Of a stretch of DNA of 64,000 bases, positions 61,391-64,000 are shown in pieces. The notes under the pieces were generated by a model, which worked only from the letters and a program-made list of their open reading frames with translations, was not told the DNA's origin and did no database searches. Made by a program: the position numbers and the translations under genes. Positions within the stretch are counted from its first letter, which is position 1, and every line of letters begins with the position of its first letter. The DNA comes from Microbispora hainanensis (GTDB lineage Bacteria > Actinomycetota > Actinomycetes > Streptosporangiales > Streptosporangiaceae): NCBI RefSeq assembly GCF_036186745.1, contig NZ_CP108086.1, forward strand, positions 8,246,001 through 8,310,000, in the 5' to 3' direction.

Positions 61391-62204
61391 GTGCCCTCCT
61401 CAGGAATTCGATCGACCTTCTCGCCACCTCGGGCGCCGCGTGGCTGTGCCTGGCCAGCTCGACGGCGACCAGCCCGCCGAAGCCCTCCAGGGCGGCGAGC
61501 ACGGGCGGGAAGTCGATCTCGCCCTCGCCGAACTCGAGATGCTCGTGGACGCCCCGCCGCATGTCCTCGATCTGCACGTGCACCAGATGCGGCAGCGCCC
61601 GCTCGACGCACTCGGGCACGTCGTACGGCTCCAGGCAGCGGCAGTGCCCGATGTCGAGGGTGAGGCCGAACCTCGGGTGGCCGCCGAGCAGGCCGCGCAG
61701 CCGTTCGTATCCGGCGAGGTCCGCCACGAGCATGCCCGGCTCGGGCTCGAACCCGAGCGTGACGCCTGTCGTCTCGGCCTCGGCGAGCAGGCGCTCGCAG
61801 TGCCGTACGAGCCGGTCCCAGGCCTCGTGCTCGGACACCTCGGGCGGCCGGATGCCGCTCCACAGGTGCACCACGGGGGCGCCGAGGTCGGCCGCGATCC
61901 GCATCGCCTCGCCCAGGAAGCGGACGCGCGGCTCCGCGTCGTCGTGCAGCAGGGTCGGGAAGTGCTTGCGCCGGGGGTCGAGCGTGAAACGGCCGCCCGT
62001 CTCGACGGCGAGGGCCAGGCCGAGCCGCCCCGCCAGCGCCGCGATCCGCCCGACCTCCGCCGGGGAGGCGCCGGGCATGAGGTGCCCGTGGTCGAGCGAG
62101 ACCGCCGCGCCGGTGTAGCCGAGGCCGGCGAGCACCTCCAGCGTCTGGTCCAGCGGGTGGTCGCGGAAGCCGTTGGTGCAGTAGGCCCAGGTGAGCGAGG
62201 TCAC
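61350..62204 (-). CDS. Sugar phosphate isomerase/epimerase-type TIM barrel
   Basis: This 284-residue protein starts at a GTG that overlaps the EboC stop (GTGA). Blocks are TWAYCTNGFRDHPLDQTLEVLAGLGYTGAAVSLD, GFEPEPGMLVADLAGYERL, and GLTLDIGHCRCLEP. The metal-type E, D, H set is present. It shares the AYCTN start and the GFEPEPG block with EboE, so the two are probably old paralogues. This extra gene is not part of the classic eboABCDEF list. Confidence 0.85.
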   Translation of the reverse strand: MTSLTWAYCTNGFRDHPLDQTLEVLAGLGYTGAAVSLDHGHLMPGASPAEVGRIAALAGRLGLALAVETGGRFTLDPRRKHFPTLLHDDAEPRVRFLGEAMRIAADLGAPVVHLWSGIRPPEVSEHEAWDRLVRHCERLLAEAETTGVTLGFEPEPGMLVADLAGYERLRGLLGGHPRFGLTLDIGHCRCLEPYDVPECVERALPHLVHVQIEDMRRGVHEHLEFGEGEIDFPPVLAALEGFGGLVAVELARHSHAAPEVARRSIEFLRRAHELAGAGRSRRRA

Positions 62205-63046
62205 GACGTGGACACCTTCGCCGACAGCCACCGGCCGGCGGGCAGCGCGGCCAGCAGCGCCGCCGCCTGGGCGAACCTGCCCCGCCCGGCCACCGCGGCC
62301 GCCTGCAACGGGATCAGGCCGAGGATGCTCATCCGCACCGCCTGCCGCACCTGCTCGGGGTCGGGGTCGGCGCGCAGCGCCGCCTGGGCCCTTCCCGCGG
62401 TGGCCAGGTAGCCGGCGATCATCGCGGCGGCGCCCAGCCGTCCGGTGGTGTCGCCGCCGCGGCAGGCGACGGCGGCCAGCGCCGCGGACGCGCCGGTGGC
62501 GGTGAGCGCCTGGGCGATGGTCGCGGGGGTGGCGCCGTCCACCTCGGCGCGGCCGAGCAGGGTGATCCCGTAGGTGTGGGCGCCGACGGCCAGCGCCATG
62601 GGGGCGGCCGCCCGCATGCGCGGGCCCGCCCCGAGCAAAACGTCGAGCACGCGGCAGGCCGCCATCGCGGCCGGGCCCGCCGCCGTGTGCTTGAGGCGCA
62701 GGTCGTAGGCCCAGGCCGCGCCGGCGAGCAGGCCCGCGAGCGCGAGCCCGCGCCGTCCGCCGGCGACCGCGGCGGTGGCCACCCCGGCGCCGGTCAAGGC
62801 GGCGGCGAGGCCGAGGGCGCCCGCCGGGCTGATCCGGCCGGAGGGGATGGGCCGTTCCGGCCGCTCCTTGGCGTCGAGCTTGCGATCGGACCAGTCGTTG
62901 AGCGCCATTCCGGCCCAGTAGAGCAGCACAGACGCGGCGGCGAGGCCGGGCCGGGCCGATCGTCCGGCCGCCGCCGCACCGGCCAGCGTGTCCCCGGGAA
63001 CCGACAGCGCGGCCGGTGCGCGGACCAGCTCCAGCCAGGCCCTCAT
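62201..63046 (-). CDS. eboC: UbiA-superfamily prenyltransferase (EboC / SCO3242-type)
   Basis: This 281-residue membrane protein has eight or nine helices. The first Asp-rich motif is NDWSDRKLDAKERPERPIPSG (N-D-x-x-D). The second region is less canonical (AWAYDLRLKHTAAG). By family it transfers a prenyl group to a small acceptor. The start overlaps the IPS-like stop (ATGA) and its stop overlaps the TIM-barrel start. Confidence 0.88.
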   Translation of the reverse strand: MRAWLELVRAPAALSVPGDTLAGAAAAGRSARPGLAAASVLLYWAGMALNDWSDRKLDAKERPERPIPSGRISPAGALGLAAALTGAGVATAAVAGGRRGLALAGLLAGAAWAYDLRLKHTAAGPAAMAACRVLDVLLGAGPRMRAAAPMALAVGAHTYGITLLGRAEVDGATPATIAQALTATGASAALAAVACRGGDTTGRLGAAAMIAGYLATAGRAQAALRADPDPEQVRQAVRMSILGLIPLQAAAVAGRGRFAQAAALLAALPAGRWLSAKVSTS

Positions 63047-64000
63047 GACCGCCCCTCCGACAGCTCGTGCGCGAACGCCGCCAGCCGGGCGTACTGGCCG
63101 GGCAGGTCGTGCCCGCCGCCGCCCAGCGGGTCCTTGAAGAAGTAGCCGAGCTCGGGGAGCACGCCGCGGTGCCCGGCCTCGTGGGCCCGCGCGACGAGCC
63201 GCACGAGATCGAGGACGAGCGGGGCGGCCAGCGCCGAGTCGCATCCCTGCCAGGTGAACTGCATGGTCATCCGGACGCCGAGGAATCCCTCGAACGTGAT
63301 GTGGTCCCAGGCGGTCTTCCACTCGCCGAGGTCGGCCACGTAGTCGATGTGCGTCAGGCCCTCGACGTCGTCGCCCACGATCGCGGGGACTGCCCGCGCC
63401 TTGCTGGCCGACTTGCTCTCCCGTGCCGCCGGGTCGGCCAGCGTGGCGCCGTCACCGCCGCCGAGGAGGTTGAGCCCCGACCACGAGCGGACCCGCAGCG
63501 CGCGGCCGGCGAACATCGGCGCGAGCGCGCTCTTGACCAGCGTCTCCCCGGTCTTGCCGTCGCGTCCCGCGTACGGCAGGCCGCGCCGCCGGGCCAGCTC
63601 GTCCAGTGCGGGGGGCGTCGGGCCGGTGGAGGGGGTGAACGCGACGTAGCCGCATCCGGCCGTGAACGCCGCGTAGGCGTACAGGGAGCTGGCGGGGAGC
63701 ACATCCTGTCCGGACGCGAGCGCCTCGTCCAGGTCGGCGAGCGTGGCGTACGGCACCTCGGCGGGAGGCTCGGTCGACGACACGTCCACCACGACGACGC
63801 GGGACAGGCCATGCCGCTCCCGGAAGTCCGCGATGTCCGCGGCCAGCCGCCGCGCGGCCTGCGCCTGGCTCTCCTCGCCGGGGACGTAGCCGTGCCTGAT
63901 CTCGGCCTCGGCGGCGTCGAGGGCCGTGGCGAGCAGGCTCGTCAGGGCGGGAGGGAGCACGCCGGCCTGGGCGAGCAGCTCGGCCCTCTTGCGCAGCGGG
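63043..64000 (-). CDS. Inositol-3-phosphate synthase-like protein, N-terminus outside window (partial)
   Basis: About 318 C-terminal residues are visible and the frame is open to the window edge. The visible part fits the myo-inositol-phosphate synthase family: DVSSTEPPAEV, GRDGKTGETLVKSALAPMF, SWSGLNLLGGGDGATLADP, ESKSASKARAVPAIVG and THIDYVADLGEWKTAWDHITFEGFLG. The Lys residues of the active site are in place. The NAD-binding glycine loop would be upstream. It heads, or is near the head of, the coupled Ebo operon and could make the cyclitol that the other enzymes use. Confidence 0.85.
   Translation of the reverse strand, partial: PLRKRAELLAQAGVLPPALTSLLATALDAAEAEIRHGYVPGEESQAQAARRLAADIADFRERHGLSRVVVVDVSSTEPPAEVPYATLADLDEALASGQDVLPASSLYAYAAFTAGCGYVAFTPSTGPTPPALDELARRRGLPYAGRDGKTGETLVKSALAPMFAGRALRVRSWSGLNLLGGGDGATLADPAARESKSASKARAVPAIVGDDVEGLTHIDYVADLGEWKTAWDHITFEGFLGVRMTMQFTWQGCDSALAAPLVLDLVRLVARAHEAGHRGVLPELGYFFKDPLGGGGHDLPGQYARLAAFAHELSEGRS

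Overview
The window is about 70% G+C, with tight operons (ATGA and GTGA start/stop overlaps), many GTG starts, WhiB, PucR, HemQ, a Cys-leader peptide and an Ebo-type cluster. This points to a filamentous actinomycete. Gene content suits the Streptosporangiales, but that rank is inference. No tRNA, rRNA, CRISPR array or transposase is seen.

Layout. 1-517: tail of a VapBC toxin-antitoxin pair. 523-11860: a purine/ureide nitrogen block. On the minus strand it has an NCS2 permease and a three-subunit molybdenum hydroxylase. In the middle are an S4 protein and the regulator PucR. On the plus strand is an AllH-AllF-AllG operon (oxamate carbamoyltransferase type). A triple 88-bp tandem repeat fills the divergent promoter gap. 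11977-18492: two Ser/Thr kinases and a family-A DNA polymerase; a broken copy of the polymerase 3' end lies on the far side of the second kinase. 18725-23414: a metallophosphoesterase, then an alkyl-DHAP-synthase-like flavoprotein divergent from GlpD. 23749-29820: an iron-boxed sucrase/ferredoxin protein, WhiB, a phosphoribosyltransferase, RsgA with a 17-codon upstream ORF, GlyA behind a ZTP riboswitch, and a YihY-type membrane protein. 30075-34017: sulfur assimilation (leader peptide, sulfite reductase, zinc-ribbon protein, APS/PAPS reductase, sirohydrochlorin chelatase). 34032-39447: an Rpn-like protein, GNAT, a SigE-family sigma factor with a membrane partner, DUF1707 and ankyrin/HEAT proteins. 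39559-49255: AidB-like acyl-CoA dehydrogenase, OsmC, GlgX, AzlCD, LigC-type ligase, RibD-type reductase, a tyrosinase-fold protein lacking most copper ligands, and a Gfo/Idh/MocA protein. 49420-53425: small stress-type proteins, a stand-alone LigD polymerase domain, MsrB and a membrane protein. 53594-57428: HemQ and the HemG/HemY oxidase around a 5x20-bp repeat, then a ROK regulator.

57599-64000: a translationally coupled minus-strand operon: inositol-3-phosphate-synthase-like protein (runs off the window), EboC prenyltransferase, TIM-barrel isomerase, EboA, EboB (TatD-like), EboE and an EboF-type phosphatase. This is the best candidate for an undescribed biosynthetic or trafficking system. 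A sugar-phosphate cyclase, a prenyltransferase, two related TIM barrels, a hydrolase and a phosphatase could together make and export a prenylated cyclitol-like compound. That product is inference.

The intergenic spaces hold an unusual number of short tandem repeats (periods 88, 58, 44, 20, 15 and 14 bp).
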